Of a stretch of 64,000 nt of DNA, positions 1-7,648 are shown piece by piece. Below the pieces are notes generated by a model, which was not told the origin of the DNA, made no database searches, and worked only from the letters and a program-made list of their open reading frames with translations. The translations under genes were made by a program, and so were the position numbers. The stretch comes from Bacteroidota bacterium (GTDB lineage: Bacteria; Bacteroidota; Bacteroidia; Cytophagales; Cyclobacteriaceae). Within the stretch, counting starts at the first letter, position 1. Each line of letters starts with the position of its first letter. The DNA is taken from positions 149,961-213,960 of the forward strand of contig JAFDYU010000019.1 of NCBI GenBank assembly GCA_018267285.1, read 5' to 3'.

Positions 1-1
1 A

Positions 2-520
2 CAACACGTTAACGAACAGCTTGGCGATAAGATTGATTACATTCTCGATGGCGGGGTGTGCAACGTAGGGATAGAATCTACCATCGTAGGATTTGAAAAC
101 GATCTGCCGGTTATTTATCGCGTGGGCGGATTAAGTGTTGAAAAAATAGAATTGATTGTTGGCAAAGTTGACGTAAGAACTTATTCGGTTTCCAACCCCC
201 AAGCACCGGGGCAGTTGCAAAGCCACTATGCCCCGCTTAAAAAATTGGTACTTGGAAACATAGAAGCGCTGTTGGAAGAAAATAAAAATAAACGGGTTGG
301 TGTGTTGTCGTTTCAAAAAAAATATACGTCACACTTTATCGAAAAATTGATTGTTCTTTCGGCCGATGGCGATTTGTACGAAGCCGCCCATAAACTTTTC
401 TCTGCGCTGCGCGAGCTTGATAAATCTTCAGTCGATATTATTTTGGCCGAAGAAGTACCGGAGTTTGGTTTGGGGAGGGCTATCAACGATCGGTTGCGGA
501 GGGCTTCTGTAAAACAGTAA
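2..520 (+). CDS. L-threonylcarbamoyladenylate synthase (Sua5/YwlC type), 3' part
   Basis: The reading frame is open from base 2, so the gene starts outside the window and only the last 172 residues are seen. The segment DGGVCNVGIESTIV is the typical end of the YrdC/Sua5 catalytic domain. It is followed by a linker with APGQLQSHYAP and then a C-terminal Sua5 domain, which distinguishes this protein from the short TsaC form. The family makes threonylcarbamoyl-AMP from threonine, bicarbonate and ATP for the t6A37 modification of ANN-decoding tRNAs, in the cytoplasm. The GTG at 56 lies inside the catalytic domain and is not the real start. The family call is firm; the full length cannot be judged. 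Confidence 0.9.
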   Translation, partial: QHVNEQLGDKIDYILDGGVCNVGIESTIVGFENDLPVIYRVGGLSVEKIELIVGKVDVRTYSVSNPQAPGQLQSHYAPLKKLVLGNIEALLEENKNKRVGVLSFQKKYTSHFIEKLIVLSADGDLYEAAHKLFSALRELDKSSVDIILAEEVPEFGLGRAINDRLRRASVKQ

Positions 521-573
521 AATTGGTTTGGTTGTTAGTGCTTAGTCGTTAGTTAATTGGAAATAAAGTAAGC

Positions 574-1668
574 ATGAAAAAAATTCTCATCCTCACAGGC
601 GGAGGCGATTGCCCCGGATTAAACGCAGTTATTCGCGGGGTGGCTAAACGCGCCCGCAAAGAAAAAGACTGGGAAGTGTACGGAAGCATTGAGGCATTTA
701 ATGGCGTACTCAACGAGCCACAAGAAATTGTAAAACTCACTTCTAAACGCACGGCCGGCATTCATGTAAAAGGAGGAACTATTTTAAAGACCACCAACAA
801 GTCCAACCCCATAAAATTTCCGGTTACTCAAGCAGACGGTTCTATAAAATTTATGGATCGGTCGGATGAGCTGGTGGCCAAACTTAAAAAACTAAACTTC
901 GAAGCCGTGATCAACATCGGTGGCGATGGCTCTCAAAAAATATCAAAAGTTTTATACGATAAAGGCATTCCGGTAATCGGTGTTCCAAAAACCATTGATA
1001 ACGATTTGTCGGCTACGGATATGACGTTTGGTTTTCAAACGGCTGTACAAATTGCAACCGACAGCTTCGATAAACTGGTAACTACGGCCGAGAGCCACCA
1101 CCGGGTGATGATTATGGAAGTGATGGGCCGCGATGCCGGATGGATTGCTTTGCACACTGCTATTGCCGGAGGTGCTGAAATATGTTTGATACCGGAAATT
1201 CCGTACGATGTAAACAAGTTGGTGAAGCGTATTGATTTGCGTTATACAAAAGGCCGGGGCTTTGTGAATATTGTGATAGCGGAAGGCGCGAAACCCAAAG
1301 CCGGAGTTATCACGGCAAGTGCCGGAGAAAAAGGCTCGGAGCACGTGCGCCTGGGTGGCGTTGCGTATCAACTTTCTAAACAACTGAAAGACGCGGGCTG
1401 CAAAGTAGAAATACGCGAAACGGTGCTGGGGCACGTCCAGCGGGGCGGCACGCCTTCGGCCTTCGATCGTGTGCTGGCATCGGCCTTTGGTGTGAAAGCG
1501 TTTGAGCTGGCGTTGGAAAAAAACTTCGGAAGGATGGTGGCCTTACGAAACAACACCATCACTTCGGTTACCCTGGAAGAAGCAACCCGTGAGCCTAATT
1601 TTGTAAAACACGAAAACACCTACTTGCTGAAAGCGGCAAGAGGGCTGGGGATTAGCTTTGGAGATTGA
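574..1668 (+). CDS. 6-phosphofructokinase, mixed ATP/PPi signature
   Basis: A cytoplasmic enzyme of 364 residues, phosphorylating fructose 6-phosphate in glycolysis. The N-terminus LTGGGDCPGLNAVIRG is the phosphate-donor loop. GGDGS lies at 116-120, PKTIDND at 138-144 and MGRDAGW at 184-190; IDND holds the catalytic aspartate. From family knowledge, glycine in GGDGS fits ATP use (PPi enzymes have GGDD), while lysine in PKTIDND is the form usual in PPi-dependent enzymes (PGTIDND in ATP-dependent PfkA). The residue set is therefore mixed and the phosphoryl donor is not settled. The start ATG has AAATAAAG-like purines 10 bp upstream. It lies 53 bp behind the Sua5 gene on the same strand, with a weak hairpin and T-run after its stop. 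Confidence 0.93.
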   Translation: MKKILILTGGGDCPGLNAVIRGVAKRARKEKDWEVYGSIEAFNGVLNEPQEIVKLTSKRTAGIHVKGGTILKTTNKSNPIKFPVTQADGSIKFMDRSDELVAKLKKLNFEAVINIGGDGSQKISKVLYDKGIPVIGVPKTIDNDLSATDMTFGFQTAVQIATDSFDKLVTTAESHHRVMIMEVMGRDAGWIALHTAIAGGAEICLIPEIPYDVNKLVKRIDLRYTKGRGFVNIVIAEGAKPKAGVITASAGEKGSEHVRLGGVAYQLSKQLKDAGCKVEIRETVLGHVQRGGTPSAFDRVLASAFGVKAFELALEKNFGRMVALRNNTITSVTLEEATREPNFVKHENTYLLKAARGLGISFGD

Positions 1669-1694
1669 AAAAATTATTTACTGATTACCCCCGT

Positions 1695-1722
1695 ACCTCG
1701 TTTAAGGTCGAGGATTTTTTTT
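1695..1722 (+). terminator. weak intrinsic terminator after the phosphofructokinase gene
   Basis: CCTCG (1696-1700) can pair with CGAGG (1709-1713), followed by A and eight T. The stem is only 5 bp. It sits in the 55-bp convergent gap between the kinase gene and the NlpE-like gene and could serve the plus-strand transcript. Confidence 0.45.
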
Positions 1723-1723
1723 A

Positions 1724-2413
1724 TTACCAGCGATCGCCGGAATCGGCAACGGAGTAGGCCAACGCCTTCAGATAAACACCTTCAAATTCTTGCTTAATTA
1801 ATTCTTTGTGCCGCAATTTGATTTTGTCGATTTCGCCAAGATCGGCCACGATCCAGTTTTCACGGGTATTCATTTCAAAAAACTCAGCAGCACCTGCATA
1901 AGCACTAAAGTAGCCTTCGACTGTAAACAGTCGGGATCTTTTGTGTAAAGTAAATTTTTTGTTTGTGGTGAGCGGTTTAAAGTGGTCGTCACAAGGAATC
2001 AACTCGTCATTTCCGCGCGTGATAAAAAACATTTCATCGGTTTTATTGGGCTCGGTAGTGCTTTCGAATCTAAACATCGTTATCTCCGATCGTTTATCAA
2101 GATTTTGTATTTCAATTCCTAAAGCTCCATCCGAAAGCCCGGAAACAGTAGTGTATTTCCCTATACTTGTAGTGCCGAAGGCTCTTGTATCAGACAGTAA
2201 TGATTCTTGCAATTTGTAATCTGAGTCTATTCCAACCGATCCTTCTTTCAGCGAAAGCTCAAGAGAAAGAACTCCTCGGTCTGAGCTCCACCTTCCTTCG
2301 TAGGTTGCCCACTCATCATCGTTTACATTCAATACCTGAAGCGGTTTTTGATTTTTTGTTTCATTGCCTGTGCACGACCAAACAAAAAATATCAAGGGCA
2401 AAAATTTTTTCAT
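1724..2413 (-). CDS. NlpE-like lipoprotein lacking the CxxC motif
   Basis: Predicted lipoprotein of 229 residues: MKKFLPLIFFVWSC is a short signal with the lipid-anchored cysteine at residue 14. The C-terminal third (VEGYFSAYAGAAEFFEMNT, then a tryptophan-isoleucine-valine-alanine stretch and LKALA) resembles the second domain of E. coli NlpE (MYFYMADAATFTDCATGK...VANN). The upstream part starts with YEGRWSSDRG, where NlpE has WRGVLPCADC, so the NlpE CxxC pair is absent. NlpE is an outer-membrane lipoprotein linked to surface sensing and copper stress through Cpx. Whether this protein senses anything here is unknown, and no Cpx pair is nearby. It is read in the same direction as dnaN, but a terminator separates them. 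The assignment rests on remembered family patterns, so moderate certainty. Confidence 0.6.
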   Translation of the reverse strand: MKKFLPLIFFVWSCTGNETKNQKPLQVLNVNDDEWATYEGRWSSDRGVLSLELSLKEGSVGIDSDYKLQESLLSDTRAFGTTSIGKYTTVSGLSDGALGIEIQNLDKRSEITMFRFESTTEPNKTDEMFFITRGNDELIPCDDHFKPLTTNKKFTLHKRSRLFTVEGYFSAYAGAAEFFEMNTRENWIVADLGEIDKIKLRHKELIKQEFEGVYLKALAYSVADSGDRW

Positions 2414-2445
2414 AACCTAATTATTTTTTTAAAGAGCACATCTAT

Positions 2446-2480
2446 AAAAACAAAGAAGCCATCGTTTGAGGATGGCTTCT
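2446..2480 (-). terminator. intrinsic terminator after dnaN
   Basis: GAAGCCATC (2456-2464) and GATGGCTTC (2472-2480) form a perfect 9-bp stem with a 7-nt loop. On the minus strand the hairpin is followed by TTTGTTTTTA. It lies 25 bp behind the dnaN stop and before the NlpE-like gene. Confidence 0.7.
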
Positions 2481-2504
2481 TATATTCTAATGCCGCACAA
2501 ATTT

Positions 2505-3629
2505 TTATGCGTATTGATTCAGCATCACGGGCATCACCAACATCAAAATGTCTTCGCCTTTTTCTTTTTCTGCCGGGAAGATCACACCTGCTTTGTTCGA
2601 AGCCGACATGTTTAATTTTATTTGGTCGGTATCCAGGTTGCTGAGCATTTCAATGAGGAAACGCGCGTTGAACCCAATCTCAATGTCTTCGCCTTCGTGT
2701 TCGCAAGAAAGCCTTTCGTTTGCTTCGTTAGAAAAATCCAAATCTTCGGCCGACACTTGCAATTCGCTTCCGGTAATCTTCAGGCGTACTTGATGGGTTG
2801 TTTTGTTGGCATAAATAGAAATGCGCTTCAACGAGCTTAACAGATCGGTGCGGCTGATCGTCATTTTAATCGGGTTAGACGAAGGGATTACGTTTTCGTA
2901 ATCGGGGAAGCGTTCATCGATCAGGCGGCAAATCATGCGGATATTTCCAAAATGGAAAAACGCGTTGCTCATGTTGAAGTCGATGCTCACATCGGTATTT
3001 TCCGTGGGCAACGTGGTCTTGAGCAGATTTAAAGCTTTGCGCGGAATGATGATGGTATTTCCGTTTTCCGATTTAATATCCGTTCTGCGGTAGCGCACCA
3101 GGCGGTGGCCATCGGTTGCAACAAAGGTGGTGTTCTTATCGCCCAAGTTTACATACACACCGGTCATGGCGGGGCGCAGTTCATCGCTGCTCGTGGCAAA
3201 AATAGTGTTGTTGATGGCGCGTGCTAAAACTTCGGTAGAGATATTGGCCGAGAAATCGTTCGATACGGCCGGTACTTTGGGAAAATCCGTAGCGTTTTCT
3301 CCGGCCAGTTTATAGCGTCCGTTGTCGGAACTGATTTCGATGCTGTAGGTAGATTCGTCCATCGAGAAAGTTACCGGCTGATCGGGGAGGTTTTTCAAAG
3401 TTTCCAATAAAATCTTGGCAGGTACCGCGATGTTCCCTTTTTCCTTCGATTCAATATTGATTTCGGTGATCATGGAAGTCTGTAGATCGGAAGCAGTAAC
3501 CGTAAGTTTGCTTTTATCGATTTCAAACAAAAAATTTTCAAGGATAGGAACTACAGGGTTGGTAGTGATTACGCCATTGATATGCGACAACTGTTTCAAC
3601 AAATAGCTTGAGTTAACAATAAACTTCAT
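2505..3629 (-). CDS. dnaN: DNA polymerase III sliding clamp (beta subunit)
   Basis: Processivity clamp of the replicative polymerase, 374 residues, the usual family length. The ORF is open further upstream, but the start chosen is the ATG at 3629, giving MKFIVNSSYLLKQL, the normal N-terminus; a TAnnTTTG box lies 28 bp upstream of it. The three clamp domains can be followed: domain 1 with PVVPILENFLFEI and the loop LTVTASDLQTSM, domain 2 with FATSSDELRPAMTGVY and the ATDGHRLVRYR motif, and domain 3 ending in LVMPVMLNQYA, the counterpart of the MPMRL C-terminal end. Standing apart from dnaA and recF is normal in Bacteroidota. A strong terminator follows. Confidence 0.97.
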   Translation of the reverse strand: MKFIVNSSYLLKQLSHINGVITTNPVVPILENFLFEIDKSKLTVTASDLQTSMITEINIESKEKGNIAVPAKILLETLKNLPDQPVTFSMDESTYSIEISSDNGRYKLAGENATDFPKVPAVSNDFSANISTEVLARAINNTIFATSSDELRPAMTGVYVNLGDKNTTFVATDGHRLVRYRRTDIKSENGNTIIIPRKALNLLKTTLPTENTDVSIDFNMSNAFFHFGNIRMICRLIDERFPDYENVIPSSNPIKMTISRTDLLSSLKRISIYANKTTHQVRLKITGSELQVSAEDLDFSNEANERLSCEHEGEDIEIGFNARFLIEMLSNLDTDQIKLNMSASNKAGVIFPAEKEKGEDILMLVMPVMLNQYA

Positions 3630-3656
3630 GGTGAATAAGTGGTTAAATAAGGACGG

Positions 3657-3664
3657 CAAAGTTA
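3657..3664 (-). promoter_or_regulatory. putative dnaN -7 box (TAACTTTG)
   Basis: On the minus strand TAACTTTG fits the Bacteroidota -7 consensus TAnnTTTG and leaves a leader of roughly 20 nt before the dnaN ATG. The -33 region is only T-rich, so the call is tentative. Confidence 0.45.
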
Positions 3665-3800
3665 GCAAGAAAAGGCAATCCGAAAAACCCGAATTTACTG
3701 TCAAATTGAAGCTAAAAAACACCTGAAATTATCGCTATTGGCGTATAATTTTTGTTCGTATTCGCCTGCCCAATTTGCTAACTTCGTTGAAATTTTGTCA

Positions 3801-5618
3801 ATGAAAAAACTTATCATCTTATTTTTTCTGTCGGGTATGGCAAAGGCCCAGTCGCTCGAGCAATTTTTGAGTTACCCCAAAGAACACAACTTAGTTGCAT
3901 CGGCTGACGGAAAATGTTTGGCCTGGGTAATTAATAATCAAGGCATTCAAAATATCATGATCAAAGTGGGCATAGATCAGCCTAAAGCCTTTACCGATTT
4001 TCAATTAGATGACGGAGAAGATATTGCCGAGCTTTCGTTTTCTTCGAATGGTTCGAAATTGGTCTTTGTAAAAGGAAATACGATTTATTACAAAGGGCTG
4101 ACGTCTCAATTCTCTCCCCTAAAAATTACCGAGGGAAGCCACCCTGTTTTTTATCCGGATGGATTAAAACTGATGTTTGTTAAAAACGGACAGTTGTATG
4201 AAACGAATTTAGAAGTAAACCCCGAAGTAAAAGCCCTTGGTCAGGTTGTTGGTATTAATTCCGATTTAAAACTTTCACCTTCGAAAAACGATCTGCTTTT
4301 TACCGCAACCTCGGGTGTGGGCATTTTTCAATGGCCAACTCAAAAGGTAAAGTGGTTAACGCCAAGTAACGGTGTTAACCAATCTCCGTGCTGGTCTCCC
4401 GATGGAAAGCAGATTGCCTTTTTTAAGATTCAAGATGCGCAGAAAGGAATTGCATTATGCGTTGCAGATGTCTCTTCATTGGGCGTAAAAGAAATATGGA
4501 CTTCAACCGATCGGGTTTCCGAATTTATTACCAAAGGAATTTCGAAACCGATTTACTGGGCATCGGCCAATCAAATTTTATTTTATTCGGAACACACCGG
4601 CTGGCGACATATATATTCTGTTAAGCCAGATGGGAGCGGCCTTAAAGATGTTACGCCCGGTGATGGCGAAGCTGATAATTTTTCGATCGACTCATTCGCT
4701 CAGAATATTTATTTTTCCAGCAATAAAGAAGATGCCGAACGAAGGCACATCTGGAAATCTAATCTAACGGTTGAAAATGTAACACAGCTTACCAAAGCAC
4801 CCGGCATAGAAACAGACCCCACCCAAATTGGTCCCTTTTTATATTGCTTCCGATCAACCGCCAACTCACCGAGTGCGTTAACACGAGTTGATGCGATTAG
4901 AAAAACAACGCTGTCGATCAACCCATCGAAGCAAGCTGCGCCCAATTATTTTGTGAAACCCGAAACCATTGTCGTTCCATCTTCGGGCGAATCTCTCGGT
5001 GGTCAATTATTCATCGATCGGATGCTTAACGGAAAACGAATACCGTTGGTGTTTATTCACGGAGGTAGGCAGCAGATGTTCACCGGCTTTCATCAGGACG
5101 ATTCGTATTCCGATTTCTATGCGTTCAATCAATATCTCGCAAGTGTAGGTTATGCCGTGGTGGCCGTTAACTACCGGGGCAGCACAGGCAAAGGAACCGA
5201 TTTCAGAACGAACGATATAACCAAAGCAACTCAAGATGTAGTTGCAGCTGCTAAATATTTGCAGCTTCTGCCCGAAGTAGATAAAAGTAAAATCGGGGTT
5301 TTTGGATTTGACGAGGGAAGTTTTCCGGTACAACAAGCCCTGGCTAATAATTCTGATTTAATTAAAGCGGGGGTATGTATTCAATTTACCGGTAAGGGCA
5401 CGCCTACCGACATCAGTGGGTGGACTTCTCCGGTTTTATTAGTCAGCTCAGAAGCAAACCCGGATACCAACGAGTTGGTAAAAAAATTAAAAGCAAAAAA
5501 TATTTCCGTAGATATTTTAACAATGCCAACGCCTATGGCAGCGCTGCCGCACATAAATCGGTTAAAGATTTTTAAAGGAGTTCAAGATTTTTTCGATAAG
5601 AAATTGAAATCGAATTAA
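3801..5618 (+). CDS. S9 prolyl-oligopeptidase-like protein, nucleophile Ser replaced by Asp
   Basis: Exported protein of 605 residues. The ATG at 3801 gives the signal peptide MKKLIILFFLSGMAKAQ; the longer frame from 3738 has no sense as a start. Residues about 20-370 hold TolB/PD40-like beta-propeller repeats (CWSPDGKQIAFF, FSSNKEDAERRHIWK). Residues about 395-600 form an alpha/beta hydrolase domain with IPLVFIHGG and VNYRGSTGKG, as in DPP-IV/acylaminoacyl peptidases. Where active members read GGSYGG, this one reads GFDEGS: the codon at 5310-5312 is GAC (Asp504) instead of serine. A histidine remains near the C-terminus (ALPHINRL). By family knowledge such a protein should not hydrolyse peptides; it may be a binding pseudo-enzyme. 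The frame is intact, so it is not a decayed gene. Confidence 0.85.
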   Translation: MKKLIILFFLSGMAKAQSLEQFLSYPKEHNLVASADGKCLAWVINNQGIQNIMIKVGIDQPKAFTDFQLDDGEDIAELSFSSNGSKLVFVKGNTIYYKGLTSQFSPLKITEGSHPVFYPDGLKLMFVKNGQLYETNLEVNPEVKALGQVVGINSDLKLSPSKNDLLFTATSGVGIFQWPTQKVKWLTPSNGVNQSPCWSPDGKQIAFFKIQDAQKGIALCVADVSSLGVKEIWTSTDRVSEFITKGISKPIYWASANQILFYSEHTGWRHIYSVKPDGSGLKDVTPGDGEADNFSIDSFAQNIYFSSNKEDAERRHIWKSNLTVENVTQLTKAPGIETDPTQIGPFLYCFRSTANSPSALTRVDAIRKTTLSINPSKQAAPNYFVKPETIVVPSSGESLGGQLFIDRMLNGKRIPLVFIHGGRQQMFTGFHQDDSYSDFYAFNQYLASVGYAVVAVNYRGSTGKGTDFRTNDITKATQDVVAAAKYLQLLPEVDKSKIGVFGFDEGSFPVQQALANNSDLIKAGVCIQFTGKGTPTDISGWTSPVLLVSSEANPDTNELVKKLKAKNISVDILTMPTPMAALPHINRLKIFKGVQDFFDKKLKSN

Positions 5619-5624
5619 GAACAG

Positions 5625-5726
5625 ATGTTGCGCAAAATATATAGTTTGATTGTCAGGTTGAGTTTATCGAAACCTGATTTCTATGCTCAATAACTCCGAC
5701 TCAGCTGACAATGTTTTGCGTAACAT
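5625..5726. repeat. nested inverted repeat (MITE/REP-like), 102 bp
   Basis: Outer arms ATGTTGCGCAAAA (5625-5637) and TTTTGCGTAACAT (5714-5726) match at 12 of 13 positions. Inner arms ATTGTCAG (5649-5656) and CTGACAAT (5705-5712) match fully. The centre holds CAGGTT...AACCTG around GAGTTTATCGA. The element fills most of the 148-bp gap between the S9-like gene and the sirtuin gene. The centre recalls the widespread GGCTGAGCTTGTCGAAGCC-type repeats, from memory. There is no T-run, so it is not a plain terminator. Confidence 0.6.
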
Positions 5727-5766
5727 TGGTTAAGAAACGACAGTTTAAAAAAATCATTTTTAATAA

Positions 5767-6450
5767 ATGAAAAAACTTGTGGCATTAACAGGTGCAGGCA
5801 TCAGTGCCGAAAGCGGCCTTGCTACTTTTCGCGATTCGGGCGGCTTGTGGGAGGGCCACAACGTAGAGGATGTAGCTACGCCTCAGGCTTGGCAGAAAAA
5901 CCAAAAGCTTGTTCTCGATTTTTACAACGAACGGAGAAAAAAAGCGCTGGAAGCAAAACCAAATCGTGGTCATGAGTTGCTTGCCGAGTTACAGCATCAT
6001 TTTGAAGTTACCATCATCACTCAAAATGTAGACGATCTGCACGAACGTGCAGGCTCAAAAAATGTAATTCATCTGCACGGCAGCTTGTTTGAATCGCGCA
6101 GCACTCTGGATCCTGCTCTTGTGTACAAAATCAATGGCTGGCAATTAAACCCGGGCGATAAATGCGAGCGTGGCTCCCAGCTTAGGCCGAACATTGTTTG
6201 GTTTGGCGAGATGGTTCCCTTGATGGAGCAAGCCGCTTACGTAACCTCGCTTGCCGATATTTTTTTGGTGGTAGGCACATCGTTGGTAGTATATCCGGCC
6301 GCTGGTCTAATCCATGAAGCACCCAGGGGTATTCCTAAATACATTATAGATCCAAAAGTTCCGGATATTGTTCCGCAGCCAAATCTTCATTTTATAGCTG
6401 AAAAAGCCAGTAGCGGGATGGAAACCCTATTCAGAAAATTAAAAAGCTAA
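5767..6450 (+). CDS. cobB: NAD-dependent protein deacylase, sirtuin class III, without zinc cysteines
   Basis: Sir2-family enzyme of 227 residues that removes acyl groups from lysines using NAD, in the cytoplasm. Seen: TGAGISAESGLATFRDSGGLW (NAD site, residues 8-28, the motif being GAGIS...FR), TQNVDDLHERAG, the catalytic histidine in HLHG, VWFGE and GTSLVVYPAA. Tyr53 and Arg56 in DFYNERR are the pair that marks class III sirtuins preferring succinyl or malonyl groups. The segment that normally carries two CxxC zinc pairs is shortened and has a single cysteine (NPGDKCERG), so the structural zinc is probably absent. Start: ATG after a long AT-rich stretch. It follows the nested repeat and is read towards the repressor gene. 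Confidence 0.92.
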   Translation: MKKLVALTGAGISAESGLATFRDSGGLWEGHNVEDVATPQAWQKNQKLVLDFYNERRKKALEAKPNRGHELLAELQHHFEVTIITQNVDDLHERAGSKNVIHLHGSLFESRSTLDPALVYKINGWQLNPGDKCERGSQLRPNIVWFGEMVPLMEQAAYVTSLADIFLVVGTSLVVYPAAGLIHEAPRGIPKYIIDPKVPDIVPQPNLHFIAEKASSGMETLFRKLKS

Positions 6451-6493
6451 AATATTTAGTTTAATATTTGCTTTCACGTTAAAAATCAGCTTA

Positions 6494-6515
6494 TTTAGCT
6501 AAATAATTTAGTTAA
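6494..6515 (+). promoter_or_regulatory. possible operator: palindrome TTTAGCTAAA and repeat
   Basis: TTTAGCTAAA (6494-6503) is a perfect 10-bp palindrome. A half-matching TTTAGTTAA (6507-6515) runs into the ATG of the next ORF, and a related TTTAGTTTAA lies at 6455-6464. The position in front of a small ORF and an XRE/S24 repressor gene fits an autoregulatory operator, but this is inference. Confidence 0.35.
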
Positions 6516-6847
6516 TGGGCGATTTTAAATTAAAACTCCGCAGTAAAAAACTTCAATCCGGGAGGTATCAAATTAACTTCTCAACGGAAGGCATACCGGA
6601 TGGTTACTATGGGTATCTTCTGATGGAACCTCATACGGCTGTAACCGAAGTGATTGAAAAAATAAACCGCCACATCCAGGCGATGACCAACCGAGAGCGT
6701 TACCTACAGCGCAATCTATATTCTTTAGTTCATCGTAAAAATAATTCCGGAAGGATTCTGATTTTTAAAAAAGCCCTCACCGAAATCCCACCTCTCGGCC
6801 GAGAGGGTGGGGTGAGGCACAAAACAAATAAATTATGGCAAGCATAA
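6515..6847 (+). CDS. hypothetical small basic protein before the S24 repressor
   Basis: Not recognised. The frame encodes 110 residues rich in Lys and Arg (LKLRSKKLQSGRY, then TNRERYLQRNLYSLVHRK). The first 85 residues look like a compact alpha/beta protein. The last 25 are read through a GC-rich palindrome at 6773-6818 and look artificial (TEIPPLGREGG). The frame ends 13 bp inside the next gene. Either the ORF is a true gene whose 3' end was extended by a repeat insertion, or the natural stop was lost. No signal peptide or membrane segment is present. It may be co-transcribed with the repressor. Confidence 0.45.
   Translation: MGDFKLKLRSKKLQSGRYQINFSTEGIPDGYYGYLLMEPHTAVTEVIEKINRHIQAMTNRERYLQRNLYSLVHRKNNSGRILIFKKALTEIPPLGREGGVRHKTNKLWQA
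6773..6818. repeat. GC-rich imperfect palindrome
   Basis: CCCACCTCTCGG (6787-6798) pairs with CCGAGAGGGTGGG (6799-6811) with one bulged G, and outer CCTCACC pairs with GGTGAGG. The composition is far more GC-rich than its surroundings and the element lies inside the end of the small ORF, just before the repressor start. It resembles an interspersed palindromic repeat rather than a terminator, since no T-run follows. Confidence 0.6.
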
Positions 6848-7626
6848 GCGAAAACATCCGCGCACTGCGCAAAAAGATTCAACTCACACAAGGTGAGTTT
6901 GCAGAAAAACTGGACATTAAACGTTCTTTGGTGGGAGCCTATGAAGAAGGCCGTGCCGAACCGCGTGCCGAGCTGCTACAAAAGATGGCTTCCCTGTTTG
7001 GTATCACCATGGAATCATTCATCAGTATAGATCACACAAAATCCGATCCGAAATTGCCGCCCAACTACAATCGGGGAAAAGAAGTTGTAGTGGTTACGGT
7101 CGATTCCCAACGAAAAGAAAACATTGAGTTTGTACCGGTTAAAGCATCGGCCGGATATCTGAGCGGGTTTGCCGATACGGAATACATTAAGGAGTTACCA
7201 CGGTTCAATCTCCCTATACTAAAGCAAGGAACCTATCGAGCGTTTGAGATAAAAGGTGATTCTATGTTACCGCTCTTGCCGGGTTCGGTCATTGTAGGCG
7301 AGTATGTAGAAAACCTTAAGGATATTAAAAGTGGCAAAACTTATATTTTGGTAACGCAACATGAAGGGATAGTGTACAAACGCGTTTTTAACTACCTCGA
7401 TGAAAACGGAAAACTGTTTTTGGTTTCCGATAACCGCCAATATGCACCGTATCAGGTAGATGGAGAGGATGTATTCGAAGCCTGGCTGGCCAAAGCCTAC
7501 ATCAGCGTGCAGTTTCCCGATGTTGAAACAAAACCCGATGTATCGGTCGACCAACTGGCAAGCGTAGTTCTCGATCTCCAAAAAGAACTTTTTCAACTGA
7601 AATCAGAAAAAAACAAAAAAAAATAA
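6835..7626 (+). CDS. XRE/S24 LexA- or CI-like transcriptional repressor
   Basis: 263 residues in two parts. Residues 5-62 form a helix-turn-helix of the XRE type (LTQGEFAEKLDIKRSLVGAYE). Residues about 95-220 form an S24 peptidase domain. Ala106-Gly107 in KASAGY is the likely self-cleavage site, Ser143 in GDSM the nucleophile and Lys182 in VYKRV the general base, so the autoproteolysis machinery looks complete. The C-terminus (LDLQKELFQLKSEKNKKK) is a short coiled coil. Such proteins repress target genes until cleaved, typically on RecA activation, or act as phage-type repressors. No prophage genes are adjacent, so a chromosomal regulator is more likely. Palindromes lie upstream of the preceding small ORF. 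Confidence 0.88.
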   Translation: MASISENIRALRKKIQLTQGEFAEKLDIKRSLVGAYEEGRAEPRAELLQKMASLFGITMESFISIDHTKSDPKLPPNYNRGKEVVVVTVDSQRKENIEFVPVKASAGYLSGFADTEYIKELPRFNLPILKQGTYRAFEIKGDSMLPLLPGSVIVGEYVENLKDIKSGKTYILVTQHEGIVYKRVFNYLDENGKLFLVSDNRQYAPYQVDGEDVFEAWLAKAYISVQFPDVETKPDVSVDQLASVVLDLQKELFQLKSEKNKKK

Positions 7627-7648
7627 CTTAGCGGTTAGCCAATCCCAC

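Noticed and set aside
952-1434. 160-residue frame opposite the phosphofructokinase gene
   Set aside because: It lies fully within a well-supported gene, has no family features and is a shadow frame.
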